Below, piece after piece: positions 12,246-24,645 of a DNA stretch of 64,000 nucleotides; within the stretch, counting starts at the first letter, position 1; each line of letters opens with the position of its first letter. The notes beneath the pieces were generated by a model. It was given only the letters and a program-made list of their open reading frames with translations. It was not told where the DNA came from and ran no database searches. Position numbers and translations under genes: made by a program. Origin of the DNA: Chlorops oryzae (taxonomy: Eukaryota; Arthropoda; Insecta; Diptera; Chloropidae); NCBI GenBank assembly GCA_020466095.1, contig CM035806.1, positions 126,405,393 through 126,469,392 of the forward strand. The letters are read 5' to 3'.

Positions 12246-12801
12246 TTTCTCCCAAATTCTCTTTCCGACCCAACATCAATGGCTTCACTCAAACCTCACA
12301 ATATTCATTACGGTCTCCTGTATAATTAACCCGATTCATTTCTCATACGTCATAATTTAAGGTTTTTCATTGTAATTTAACTCATGCGTAAATACAAACA
12401 AGAAAAATTCGTCCCTTTTTAAATTTTCCACCTTTGGAAAAGGAAACCTTATTGGAAAAATTTTATCTTTCTTGGATTTCTTCTTCGAAATTAAGCAATT
12501 GAAAGCATGCAAATGTACATCACTAGGTTAAGGATAAAAGCCCTTTTTGAATGAAGGAAATGCAGCAGAATAGAACAAATCGGAACAGAACGGAACAAAA
12601 CGGAATGGAACGGAGCCGAACGCAGCGCTTGCACATCGGCCGTTAAAGAACGCGTGGCGCGCGTATCAATTCTCAGTCATGCAATCAATATTTTTCTTTT
12701 TCATTTAAAAACACTACAGACTGTATTTACATACATACATACGTATTTACATCGAAAATATATCCAAACTTCTCGTTCTCATTTTCTCTCTTTCACACTC
12801 A
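12246..12801. other. Unrecognised sequence with GGAAC pentamers
   Basis: Imperfect GGAAC/CGGAA pentamer run near 12575-12625. No gene signal. Confidence 0.4.
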
Positions 12802-13696
12802 ATAATAAGGAGGGGGCGATTTCAATTTTTTTCGACCACTGTCAGCAGAAATACCCGCACTCGTACTCGTTGCGTGTGAAAATTGCTTGCGTGCACAAGT
12901 GCTACTTTTCCATTATCAACAACAACAAAAATAAAATCACTGAAGTCGGCAGATTTGTGTGTGTTTTTCAAACTATTTTATGTACGGAAACATTTATATT
13001 GGCTAACGCTATTAAAAATGCTCAAAGCGAAGGCTTCGCCTTAATTAACTTAATGAGTTATTATACAATATTTGAAAAGATTTGATGCAATTTTTTCTCT
13101 TTTCTTAATTTTCATTTTTTTCTGATTTTTTTTGGGTAATTTTTAACCGCCTAAAATAGAAATATGGCACTTTACGGAAATAAAAATACATTTTCATAAC
13201 ACCCGCTTCAATTGTTAATGCAACGACAAAAAACAAAAAAAAAAAAAAAACTCTCATGCGAGTTGAAAGTAGCGTTTTATGTTGTGATTATATCTGAACA
13301 TAACTGTCCGTGATCATTTCTACGTCATAAAATTTTAAGTCGATTATAAAGCCTGAAATCCACTATAGAGTTTTTTACGTAGAGAAAGGAGTGTTGAGAA
13401 TCTATCATTGTTATGTACACTGAAGACCGTTTCTACAACTGTACAGCCCTACATAGAGCTACCGTCGAGATACTTTTGCAGTGTACACAGTCGTGGAGCA
13501 CATAGTATAGCTATATGTTATATAGTTACTCTAAATATGTTGACGGAAGCTCTACGTAAAACTGTAAAATTGTAGAGACGGTCTTCAGTGTACATAACAA
13601 AGTTAGATTCTCAACACTCCTTTTTCTACGTAAAAAAAACTCTATAGTGGATTTCAGGGTTAAGATATTATGATTGTACAGTATGGAAAGTTTTCA
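12802..13696 (+). repeat. Direct duplication, copy 1 (about 0.9 kb)
   Basis: Nearly identical to 14273-15163 from ATAATARGGAGGGGGCG to GTATGGAAAGTTTTCA. It contains TCGACCACTGTCAGCAG, an A-rich tract at 13233-13250 and the palindromic MITE 13352-13658. Frames of 71-143 residues shared by both copies have no domain and follow from the duplication. Confidence 0.9.
13352..13658. mobile_element. Palindromic MITE inside duplication copy 1
   Basis: The left end CCTGAAATCCACTATAGAG matches the reverse complement of the right end. The arms continue inward through TTTTTTACGTAGA, GGAGTGTTGAGAATCTA and TGTACACTGAAGACCGT, roughly 75-80 bp. The flanks do not give a clear duplication. Confidence 0.75.
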
Positions 13697-14272
13697 CTTC
13701 CCCAATAGAACATTGTGATATTCATAACATGATATCAGGATATTCCCGCAAAATGAAGAAATTTTTATAGCATACGTTGCTGTACTATCATGATATCAAT
13801 TATTAATAAATTGTGCGTATTTAAATGAAACATGAACCGACTCTATTTTGATCAAGGTATGAGTAAGACATAAATATACAGGCATGCCATCATACAATGA
13901 ACTCAAGACATACCGCAAAATGAAGAATGTTTGATAAAAATAATTGGTTGCATTATATGAGATCAAAAATATATCGAGTTGAATAATTTTCATGATTCGA
14001 AATTGCAATCCTATAAAGAAATTATGTTCGGATTTGAAATTGTAGCGAATATTCCTTCAAGAAATGATACACAACATGCCGTGTATATGAAGAAAAAATG
14101 AGTTCAATAAATGTCTCCATATGATCAACAATTTGATGACAGTTGTATTCCTCAAAATATTTATTTCAAAACTACACCAAACTCACTTGATGTTTTTGAA
14201 TTCATTTTCATAGTATCTGTCATTTATAAAACTCACAAGCATTAGCAGTTTTTTCTTTCGTCATAATAGGAG
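13697..14272. other. Spacer between the two duplication copies
   Basis: About 576 bp AT-rich unique sequence with several CATGATATC/TGATATC motifs. No coding region and no primer-binding site were seen, which argues against an LTR element interior. Confidence 0.5.
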
Positions 14273-15163
14273 GGGGCGTTCATTTTTCGACCACTGTCAG
14301 CAGAAATACCCGCACTCGTACTCGTTGCGTGTGAAAATTGCTTGCGTGCACAAGTGCTACTTTTCCATTATCAACAACAACAAAAATAAAATCACTGAAG
14401 TCGGCAGATTTGTGTGTGTTTTTCAAACTATTTTATGTACGGAAACATTTATATTGGCTAACGCTATTAAAAATGCTCAAAGCGAAGGCTTCGCCTTAAT
14501 TAACTTAATGAGTTATTATACAATATTTGAAAAGATTTGATGCAATTTTTTCTCTTTTCTTAATTTTCATTTTTTTCTGATTTTTTTTTGGGTAATTTTT
14601 AACCGCCTAAAATAGAAATATGGCACTTTACGGAAATAAAAATACATTTTCATAACACCCGCTTCAATTGTTAATGCAACGACAAAAAACAAAAAAAAAA
14701 AAAAAAAAAAAACTCTCATGCGAGTTGAAAGTAGCGTTTTATGTTGTGATTATATCTGAACATAACTGTCCGTGATCATTTCTACGTCATAAAATTTTAA
14801 GTCGATTATAAAGCCTGAAATCCACTATAGAGTTTTTTACGAAGAGAAAAAAATGTAGAGTGTACAAAATCTACCTTTTTTGTGTACACTGAAGACCGTT
14901 TCTACAACTGTACAGCCCTACATAGAGCTACCGTCGAGATACTTTTGCAGTGTACACAGTCGTGGAGCACATAGTATAGCTATATGTTATATAGTTACTC
15001 TAAATATGTTGACGGAAGCTCTACGTAAAACTGTAAAATTGTAGAGACGGTCTTCAGTGTACATAACAAAGATAGATTCTCAACACTCCTTTCTCTACGT
15101 AAAAAACTCTATAGTGGATTTCAGGTTTACGATATTATGATTGTACAGTATGGAAAGTTTTCA
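14273..15163 (+). repeat. Direct duplication, copy 2 (about 0.9 kb)
   Basis: Second copy of 12802-13696, offset about 1.47 kb. It differs mainly in A-tract length (14691-14711) and a replaced patch in the left arm of its MITE (about 14840-14882). Confidence 0.9.
14814..15125. mobile_element. Palindromic MITE inside duplication copy 2
   Basis: Same element as 13352-13658. The right arm still reads TACGTAGAGAAAGGAGTGTT (reverse strand), but the left arm has ATGTAGAGTGTACAAAATC at the equivalent place, so the arms no longer pair there. Confidence 0.75.
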
Positions 15164-15194
15164 TTTTTATACTAAAATAAACAGCCCTATTTTA

Positions 15195-15640
15195 AATTAA
15201 TAGGCCCCGGAAATTTTTCCCCACAAATTTTTCTCGGCGGAAAAAGGAAGTGCTCTAAACGTCAATAAAAAACAATTCCGCCTTTCATACATAGTCCTCC
15301 TCGAGGCCCAACCTACTTGTGTACCAAATTTTGACGAGATCGGTCCAGCCGTTTGGCAGGAGATCCGACCACAGACGGACGGATATATCTAAATCGGTTC
15401 AGTTTTCCTGATCAAGAATATATAGGTATATTTGTCCATATCTACGTTGCTTAGTTGTAGCTGTTACAAGATCCGCACAAAACTAATATAACCTGCTTAC
15501 GCTGGATATAAAAAGGTGATGAAGAGTTTTTTTTTGCAAATCCGCAGGGAAAAACTCCCCGGGAATATTTCGAATCGGACTGAAAATAAAATAAAATTTT
15601 TCTGCTACGGTTCGAAAGGATTCTTAAGCAATCGATTTAT
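15195..15640. repeat. Dispersed repeat interrupted by a family-B element
   Basis: Left part GAAATTTTTCCCCACAAATT..CGGCGGAAAAAGGAAGT and right part CAAATCCGCAGGGAAAAACT..GGGAATATTTCGAATCG each match the segment 40815-41010 in the same order. The middle here is the family-B fragment at 15296-15511, so that fragment probably inserted into an older repeat. Confidence 0.5.
15296..15511 (-). mobile_element. Family-B INE-1/Helentron-like fragment (5' end)
   Basis: Reverse-oriented: GGCCCAACCTACTTGTGTACC, GGTCCAGCCGTTTGGCAGGA, GATCCGACCACAGACGGACG, CTGATCAAGAATATATA, GTTACAAGATCCGCACAAAA and CCTGCTTACGCTGGATATA, the last being the 5' hairpin. The 3' half is absent. Confidence 0.8.
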
Positions 15641-16490
15641 TTACGATGGAAACGAGCAAGAGAGTCCAAACTGAACGCATCATAGCATTTAAAGACTTCC
15701 GGATCTGTGAGAGCTATTCACGAAAGAGACCTGTCCTGAGTTAGGAGCAAAAAATTTTCGACTCTCAAGAGATATTTTCGGATGAGAAAGCGAATTTCGT
15801 CTGATTGCCTCGCTTCGACTTGATCGCCGCCATGACACTCGAAATGTTCTGGAAGGACCCTATGAATTTCTCAAAATATTGTATACATACATATGTATAT
15901 TCATTTATATTCGTGTCCAATATTCACTGTAAATATATACTATATACATACATATATGTACAATGCACATCAAAGCATTTTTCGAGCCTATTGTTACTTT
16001 ATTAATTGATATTGCACGCGTTTGTCCGAGGTGTTTTTGCAATTGCTGCTCCAAACTGCTAACTCCGCCAGCAGATAAAGAAGGAGGAGGAGGAGGAGCG
16101 AGCTCCGTTCAATCGCCAAAGAGCTACACTCCTACTTTGACTTGTCCAGCGGTAGTGGAAGTTTATAAGTCACTTCAGATGCAGATACGAGAAATCGACG
16201 GCGGCACGACATCTAACGACTTCTTGTAAAACGCCCAAAATATTTTCCTTTCCTCTAGTTTTTATTATTTCTACCTACGTTTGTTGTTTCTCTGCCAGTT
16301 CTCCCGTCCATTCGCCCGTTTGACATTAACCGAGACACAATCGCGACAAAATCGATAGTTGGAAAACTGTCGAAAGCTCATGAGAAAGACCAAAAATTAT
16401 TTAATTCCATTTGTAATTTATTGTTTCGAATTGTTTGAACATAAATTCGCGCTTAATTAAGTCGGCATATGCTCGTGCAATGAACATTAA
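15641..16490. other. Unrecognised sequence
   Basis: Contains ACATACATATATGTACA-type simple repeats (15885-15962) and a GGAGGAGGAGGAGG patch near 16080. No supported gene. An 88-residue frame at 15963-16229 has a GGGGG run and no known domain. Confidence 0.4.
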
Positions 16491-17331
16491 CCCAATAAAC
16501 ACAAAAACGATAACGGGTTCGAATCGAATTCGAATCGAATTTATAGAGCGCGAATCGCATTCAACGAATTCGATAAAAAAGCGAGCTCGAGGCGAGCTCG
16601 TTGCAAACGTTTCGAATTCTTATCGCATTTTCTCTTCGAATCGAATTCGAATCGAACGCAAAATACGATAAAAGCGCGATATCGCGAAAATTGCCTTCCG
16701 CGATTCGAATTCGATTCGAATTCTTTAAAATATTTATGTTTAGTGCGCACGAAACTTTAATTCTCGAAAGTAGTTTTGTTAATTTGTTTCCAAATCGCAA
16801 GGCTTTCGTGGTAAATATAGAATCAAGCTAAACTTATAAACGAAAAAAAGTCATTCATTTCAATTCGGCGAAGACGGCGTAATGGGTAAGCAGACGAGAA
16901 ATATGACTAGAAATCAAGAGGTTCGGTGTTCAAATCCCACAGCCGGTGGATTCAAAAACGTGGTTACCAGCATTAACCGTTTTTAAAAATTTTTTTTATA
17001 CCGAAAATACTCTTATAATAAGACTGTTATTTGAATTTTACATTAAATATAAAAATTAATGATTTTTTTTGCTAATCGAATATGATAGAAAATTCGACAA
17101 AAAGGCGAATCGAATATGATAAAAAAAATTCGTATAAAGCGCGATAGCAAAACGATAGTAAAATACGAATCGCGCGCGATTCGTAAACGATAAAAAATGC
17201 GATAAAAATATGAATCGCGTAAAAAGGTGACTCCCTCACGAATTCGAATTCGATTCGAGCTCGCCGCGAAGAGTTTGCACGTCAAAACGAATTCGATTCG
17301 AATTCGATTCGAACTCGTTGTGCTTATTGGG
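16491..17331. mobile_element. Non-autonomous element with TTCGAATCGAAT subterminal repeats
   Basis: The left end CCCAATAAACACAA and the right end TTGTGCTTATTGGG are inverted repeats. Both subterminal zones (16515-16720 and 17080-17320) are packed with GAATTCGAATCG, ATTCGATTCG, GCGATA and GAGCTCG motifs in both orientations. No transposase frame. No clear target duplication was seen. The centre holds a tRNA-like segment (16867-16948). Confidence 0.75.
16867..16948 (+). pseudogene. tRNA-like sequence (degenerate pol III head)
   Basis: An A-box-like CGGCGTAATGGG at 16875-16886 (10 of 12 to TRGCNNAGNNGG) and a B-box-like TGTTCAAATCC at 16927-16937 (10 of 11 to GGTTCRANNCC) sit at tRNA spacing. 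Acceptor and anticodon stems do not fold cleanly, so it is a pseudogene or SINE head rather than a working tRNA. Confidence 0.5.
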
Positions 17332-17835
17332 AATATATACATTTGTTCACACACACACACACACACAACAAAAGCGTTCGCGTTGTGAAGGCGATGTCGC
17401 AATGTTAATGCTGCACCTACTTTGACAGGTACCAATTTGCATGCCCCCCTCTAATATTTTCTCTTGTTTTTTTTTCACTATTTCATTCGATATTTCTCAA
17501 GTTTGCAGTTTTTCTGTTGTTTTTTTTTTTCTTCTTGATTTTTGATTTGTTTAGACAAAATTTTATTTTTAAGTCTTTTTGGAGATGTGACGCGACAACT
17601 GTGACGTCATGAAATGTTAATGTCGGAAATGGAAGAGTACTACACCTCAATGCTGATGTTTGAACAATCGAACACATTTATGTACATACTTAGGAAACCC
17701 TTTCTGGAACACCATACATATATTCTTCGTTCGATTTATCTGGGTTAGTCATTCGCGGCAATTGAGAATTTGGATGAACGTCACACTGAACTAATTACTA
17801 GAAAACATTTTTACGACGTCTTTAATCATCAGAAG
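17332..17835. other. Unrecognised sequence with a CA microsatellite
   Basis: (CA)n at 17348-17368, poly-T near 17520. No gene signal. Confidence 0.45.
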
Positions 17836-18335
17836 TAGAGCTGGATAAACAATCGATAGCACTATCGATACTATTGATGGTTTCAAACTATCGAAAATAT
17901 CGAAGGTTTTCTTGAAGATTTTCGACAATTTGGAATCATTGACATTTACTTTTGCTTTGGAAAGGTGGTACTGGCGGTGGCAGAGGGCTTTTTTAGAAAT
18001 GGACAGATTCGTAAAATGCCTTTATTTGGATAAGGGCGACAGTCGCTCGAAAACTAAGCTTTCGATAATCAAAATTATCGAGTATCGAAACTATCGATTG
18101 TTTAGACGATCTATTATCGAAACTATCGATTATTTAGATAATCGAATATTGCCAATTTACAATATCGAAATGATCGATTATTTAGACTATCGATTATTGA
18201 ACCCATCGATTATTTAAAATATCGATTTTGAAACAATCGATTATTTAGAGAATCGATTATTGAGGCGATCGATTATTTCGATAATCGATTATTGAAACTA
18301 TCTACTATCGAACCATCGATATCTCCCCATCTCTA
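17836..18335. mobile_element. hAT-like element rich in TATCGAT repeats
   Basis: The 500-bp unit has ends TAGAGCTGGATAAAC and reverse-complement TAGAGATGGGGAGA, followed inward by dense TATCGATTATTT and ATAATCGATTATT motifs (17850-17905 and 18060-18315). TAGAG fits the hAT end consensus. The flanking octamers ATCAGAAG and TCAAACCC do not match, so no duplication is claimed. A 101-residue frame across it is only the repeat read as IIETIDYLD-type peptide. Confidence 0.6.
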
Positions 18336-18474
18336 TCAAACCCATAATTAAAGTAACCCACACATCGTGAAACATCTCCAGAAATTCTGTCTTATGTGTC
18401 CCATTTTACAAACCAAATGAGAATTATAGGCGTCATGCTAATCTGTTTGCACTATGGTTATAAGCAGAGGTGCA

Positions 18475-18908
18475 CAAAGGGTAAGCTCCAGGGTAAAAGA
18501 GCGTAAAAGAGAACATTTTTGCACACGTATAGAAACTGTGAGCGAGAGATGAAAAAGTATAAACGAGGTCGCAATTAAAGCAAAATGCCACTTGTATTCG
18601 AGAACGAAGCGAACAACCGAACGAGCAAAAAAACGAAGTCACGTCAATTTTTCAAATCAGTGCTATGACAAACTTTGCAGAGGCAAGGCATGTGTCGCTC
18701 TGCTTTAATTTTTAAAACTTTTTTCGTATAATTTTTAGTTTTGCTCAGTTAGAGTGCGTTGAGAGCTCAGTATGCTACAGACTATTGTCGAGGTGGGATC
18801 TATGACGCTTGTCGCTTTGTTATTCTCTCGATTTTCTAATTTTATGGCTTTGTTGTACCACTACTATTGCGCATAATGAAAACGGCCTTGTAGTGGTGGT
18901 CACCTCTG
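18475..18908. mobile_element. hAT MITE with exact 8-bp duplication
   Basis: Inverted ends CAGAGGTGCAC and GTCACCTCTG. The flanking octamer GTTATAAG is identical at 18467-18474 and 18909-18916. This size of duplication with CAGAG ends is diagnostic of the hAT superfamily. 434 bp, no transposase. Confidence 0.88.
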
Positions 18909-18916
18909 GTTATAAG

Positions 18917-20918
18917 GTATGTATGTAAAATTGATAAAATCACGATCAATTCTTTCGAATACCTATGTATGTACGTGTTAGCACGAATGCAATTCCAAAA
19001 GGGTTAGATGTTAGGTTACTAAGTCTTGCGTTTTTCAAACTAGGTGATGGAATTGTGTTATCGATCAGTTAGGAAAGGAAAAATCAGAACCATTAAGAAC
19101 AAAATTTTTTTCGCTTAAAAGCTTTTATTAAGGCTTCAAAAAAATTATGTAGCTACACAGAGAAAAAAATCAACCAGAAAACTGGTTAAATCAAAAGGAA
19201 AAACATCAAAACGGCTTCAACAAGGAATATTTTTAATTTTAACAATTTTTCTTGTTGAAAAAATAAAAAATTTTCCTTTTGAATCAACCATATTTCAGGT
19301 TGAATTGAAATGATAATTTTCAAAAATGGATTTAAATTTAAATTGTTGAACCAACCAAGGACATAGTTGAAATGACAAGATAATTTTTTTTTAAAATTCA
19401 AAAAAAAAAACCTATCAAGAAGAAATGTCAAAAAAAAATTTTAATTAACGTTGAAAGCAAATGGCCATAGAGCACTCTGCTGAACATGACCCAAAAAATA
19501 GCCATCGGATGGACTTCATCCGAATTTCGTCACTCCGTTTTGGTAACTGCTTTCGCAATGCTTAAAAAGTTCTAAGATGAAACATTCTTATATGTCTTAT
19601 TTTATAAAACAAATAGAATTATACACAACGAAAAAAAATGTAGTTAAACATTTTCCTTTCAATTCAACCAAAAAGTTGTTGACTCAAACATTTTTCTTTT
19701 GAAATTTTTGTTCTGCTGAAAATCAAAAGGACTGTGAATAACAATGCCCCTTTTAAAAAAATCATGGTTACGTTCGCTCAGTGTATGTATGTATATCGTT
19801 TTTCATCAAAATGTAGGTACTTCTGACTCCGTTTTTGTTTTGTCAGAAACCGATACAGGGTTAATAAAAAGATGAAGAACATGAGTAAATAGGCACTCAA
19901 AAAATTTTTAAAAAATAATTTATGTTTGTTTTTAAAAAATATAATTGCACAACGTTGCATTAAGATAAATAACGTAACGTTTCGTAACGTTAAACTAAAC
20001 ATAACTTTTCTATGTATAAAGTGATCAATTATTGCTAGCAGAATTTTCGATTGCAATTATTCGATGACTGGCGTTCTGTCCCTAGGCATATTTTGTAGTT
20101 GTTGGTGTTGTCTTTGTCGATGTTGCTGTTGCTGTTGTTGTCAGTCGGGTCAAGTCGAAGCCGGCATCATCAGTCAACGTTCAAGTCAAAGGCTAAAAAT
20201 ATTGTAGAAATAAATATTAATGAGCGAAATTTGTGTTTATTTGTGATTATATTATTTACCGATATTGTCGAAAAAAACAGCAATTTAATGGCACAAAATC
20301 GTATGGTTTTTCAATAATTTTTCTTCTCAGGGAAACACGCCTTTTGAAAACTAACAGAAACAACAAACAACAACAACAACAAAAATAGCATAAGAAAAAT
20401 TGCACGTTTGGATTTTATAGAAAAACAATTTGGACATGAGTGCTATCTCAGGTAAAGCTTTAATCATTCAATCTAAGCGCGATTCGAATAGTCGAAGCGG
20501 AGCGGAGCAGAGTGGTGCGGAGTGGGAGTGTCAGTGTTAGTGGATGGGCGGAGAGGCGATTCGAAGGGGTATAAATAAAATCGCATACGCTGAGAGGTCG
20601 TGGCTCAATGCACTCAAGAGTAAGGTGGCTGACTGGCCAGCGAGAGGCATTACATCGAATGTTTATGGCGCGTTTTGTTTCTCCAATTGTTCGAACATTC
20701 ATCCTTATGCGCATGCGCATGCGCAGCTATCATATCATAAGCTATAAGGCGGACCAAATGATAAAATAAAAAAAAAAATAAAAAATACTCGCAATAGTCG
20801 AGAGTCATACAGTCATAGCCAGAGTCGAAGTAGAAGACAAAGTCGGAGTCGGAGTCAGCGCGTCAGAGCCATTACACTATGGAACGAAAATGATGATAAT
20901 TCGTTCAAGTATACTTTA
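18917..20918. other. Unrecognised sequence with a possible inverted-repeat element
   Basis: Between 19153 and 19783 the ends CACAGAG (after TA) and CTCAGTG (before TA) are weakly inverted, and ATCAACC/AATTCAACC motifs recur, suggesting a decayed TA-flanked MITE. Also holds GTTGCTGTTGCTGTTG (about 20115), CAACAACAACAAC (20370-20383) and GCGGAGCGGAG (about 20497). No gene recognised. Confidence 0.35.
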
Positions 20919-22444
20919 CAGTGCCGTAGCAACCATATGGGCAAGAGGGGGCTTTCGCCCCCACGCATTTTTGTTTTTGCCCATGAAAAAAATAAAAAAA
21001 AAGGTGAAAAAATAAATGACAATCGAAAAACCAATGATATTCAATCATATTTAATATAATTGCACTTTGCGATTTTTTAGTTTATTGAATTCAATTCGTA
21101 TCGGAAAAACGGTTTCATCAATTAAAGTGCTGCTAGATAATGTAAATTTCCCCGTTTTTGGGGATAAGGCAAAAAGGGGAAAATGTGAATTTTTAAAACT
21201 CTAGGGGTATTCACAAAGGCGTGTTAAAGACGTTGGAAAATCGGAAATTGGTTAAACTTAGAAAGAGTTTGGATCTTAATCACTTTTATTTAATCTTATT
21301 TATCCGAAAATGTAAAAAAAAGTACAAAAAAGTGTTTAAAAGTATTCAGTTGAGACATTTTATAAATTGTCCTTTTTTTGCCATATTAGGAACCCCATGT
21401 CTTAATAAGGCCCAATTATGATTGCTCTCAAAAACGTGCGAACAATTAAAGAAAAATATAAAATTTTTATCTGATTTCATTGTAAATATTGTTTGAGATC
21501 AAAAATTTAAATAAATACCCAGCTCTTCTTATGTAAAATAATATTTTTAAAACTCATAGTTGTATATTCAAGTGCAGGTACAATGCATTATCGATAATAA
21601 TTTTGTTAACTTGCTGCCCATTGCAGTGAAAGGCCTTCTTTCTCATTGTTTTTAAGTGCTTGGTATATTAAGGTCCATTTAGGGCCTCCAAAAAAAATTT
21701 TTTTTAAGAACCAGTTGCAAGGTGACTATTGTATGCCTTATTAAAACCACTCAATATAATTTTACGTTTTATTCGGAATACAGCAATGCCAGGGGTTGTT
21801 TCCATCCTTTTTAATTTGAATAAAGTCCGACTTTTGGTATGAGCATCAAGACTTTACAAAATTATCAACAACTTTTAGAAAAACATTGCTCTTCTTCTCA
21901 CGCAAAATTAGATCAAGCACGTTGTTTTCACTTCTGTAGACTTTGTTGGAAGATTACTATTCACTCAGCTACACAATCGATGCAATTTTGTTTGCTTTGT
22001 GAAGTAAATATAAACGCTTTAGAACATGCCAAAAATCATTATGCTGGGAGTGCTAGAAATATGTTTTCTGAAAATCGGGCCTTATAAAGCAGTTGGTTTT
22101 ATTTGGCTCAACCACCTTATAAGCATACTTGTTTCAAAAAAGGGATTTTTCGAGGAGAGTAGGAAAAATTTAAGCTATAAGAGAGAAAAATCGTGCGTTT
22201 GGCAGCACTTTTTGAATTGAAGTGTTAGCGTACCCCGCTTATATCGTCTCGTGTATAATAGCTCTAAGAAGAACAGCTGATTATTTCGAACATGCTATAA
22301 AAAAGTATTCATTCGATACGATTCCTTAAGGTCCGTTAAATGCTTGCATTGAAAGCGTGCATGTAATATGGTTTTAATTAAAATAGACGTTAAAATTGAA
22401 AAAATAATTTTCCCCCCACGCAAAACAGAATTGCTACGGCACTG
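20919..22444. mobile_element. hAT element, 1.5 kb, exact 8-bp duplication
   Basis: The left end CAGTGCCGTAGCAACC and the right end TTGCTACGGCACTG are inverted repeats. The octamer ATACTTTA is identical at 20911-20918 and 22445-22452. Next to the left end, GGGGGCTTTCGCCCCC (20947-20962) forms a 6-bp hairpin. The interior is AT-rich. The longest frame (82 residues at 21839-22087) shows no recognisable hAT catalytic or dimerisation motif, so the copy is non-autonomous or heavily decayed. Confidence 0.9.
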
Positions 22445-22452
22445 ATACTTTA

Positions 22453-24160
<1,708 letters not shown>

Positions 24161-24645
24161 GGGCCAATATTACCAAGCATATTTAAAAAATTTTTAAAAT
24201 TAAAATTAAAATTTTTTTAAAAATAAATTTCATTTTCAATATCGTATTTTTTTAAACATCGAAATATACGGCAGCACCGTCTACTTCCAGGGCTGTGAGT
24301 ACATTTGACAGCTGATTAGATCGTTATTTTTTAAAACGGATTCTATAAAGAGCCATTCTAACGATTGTTTCGTACTCCTAATTGCTGCTCTGTGACTCCA
24401 AAGCTTTTAGTCCTGTCTATCCTATTGTGTACTTTCCAAAACTGCTTTTTTTTGAAAATTATTTCTTTGAATTTTTCCAAACAGCTGCTTTTTGAAAATC
24501 GAGCTCAAATTTGATGTCATATTTAAACGCAGTGCCGAGGTGATTTAAAATATTTTAAAAAATTTTTTTAAAAATTGGAATGGTAAAAGCCAAAAGCGGA
24601 TTTTTACTTTAAAAAATTTTTAAATATGCTTGGTAATATTGGCCC
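24161..24645. mobile_element. PIF/Harbinger-like MITE with TAA duplication
   Basis: The left end GGGCCAATATTACCAAGCAT and the right end are inverted repeats that pair perfectly for about 39 bp, through ATTTAAAAAATTTTTAAA. TAA flanks both sides (24158-24160 and 24646-24648). A GGG start and TWA target duplication fit PIF/Harbinger. 485 bp, no transposase. Confidence 0.85.

Noticed and set aside
12802..15163. LTR retrotransposon (two direct repeats with an internal region)
   Set aside because: The repeats lack TG...CA ends, the 576-bp interior has no primer-binding site, polypurine tract or gag/pol trace, and each repeat contains its own MITE.
19153..19783. TA-flanked MITE with CACAGAG/CTCAGTG ends
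   Set aside because: Terminal match is only about seven bases with one mismatch, too little to claim an element.
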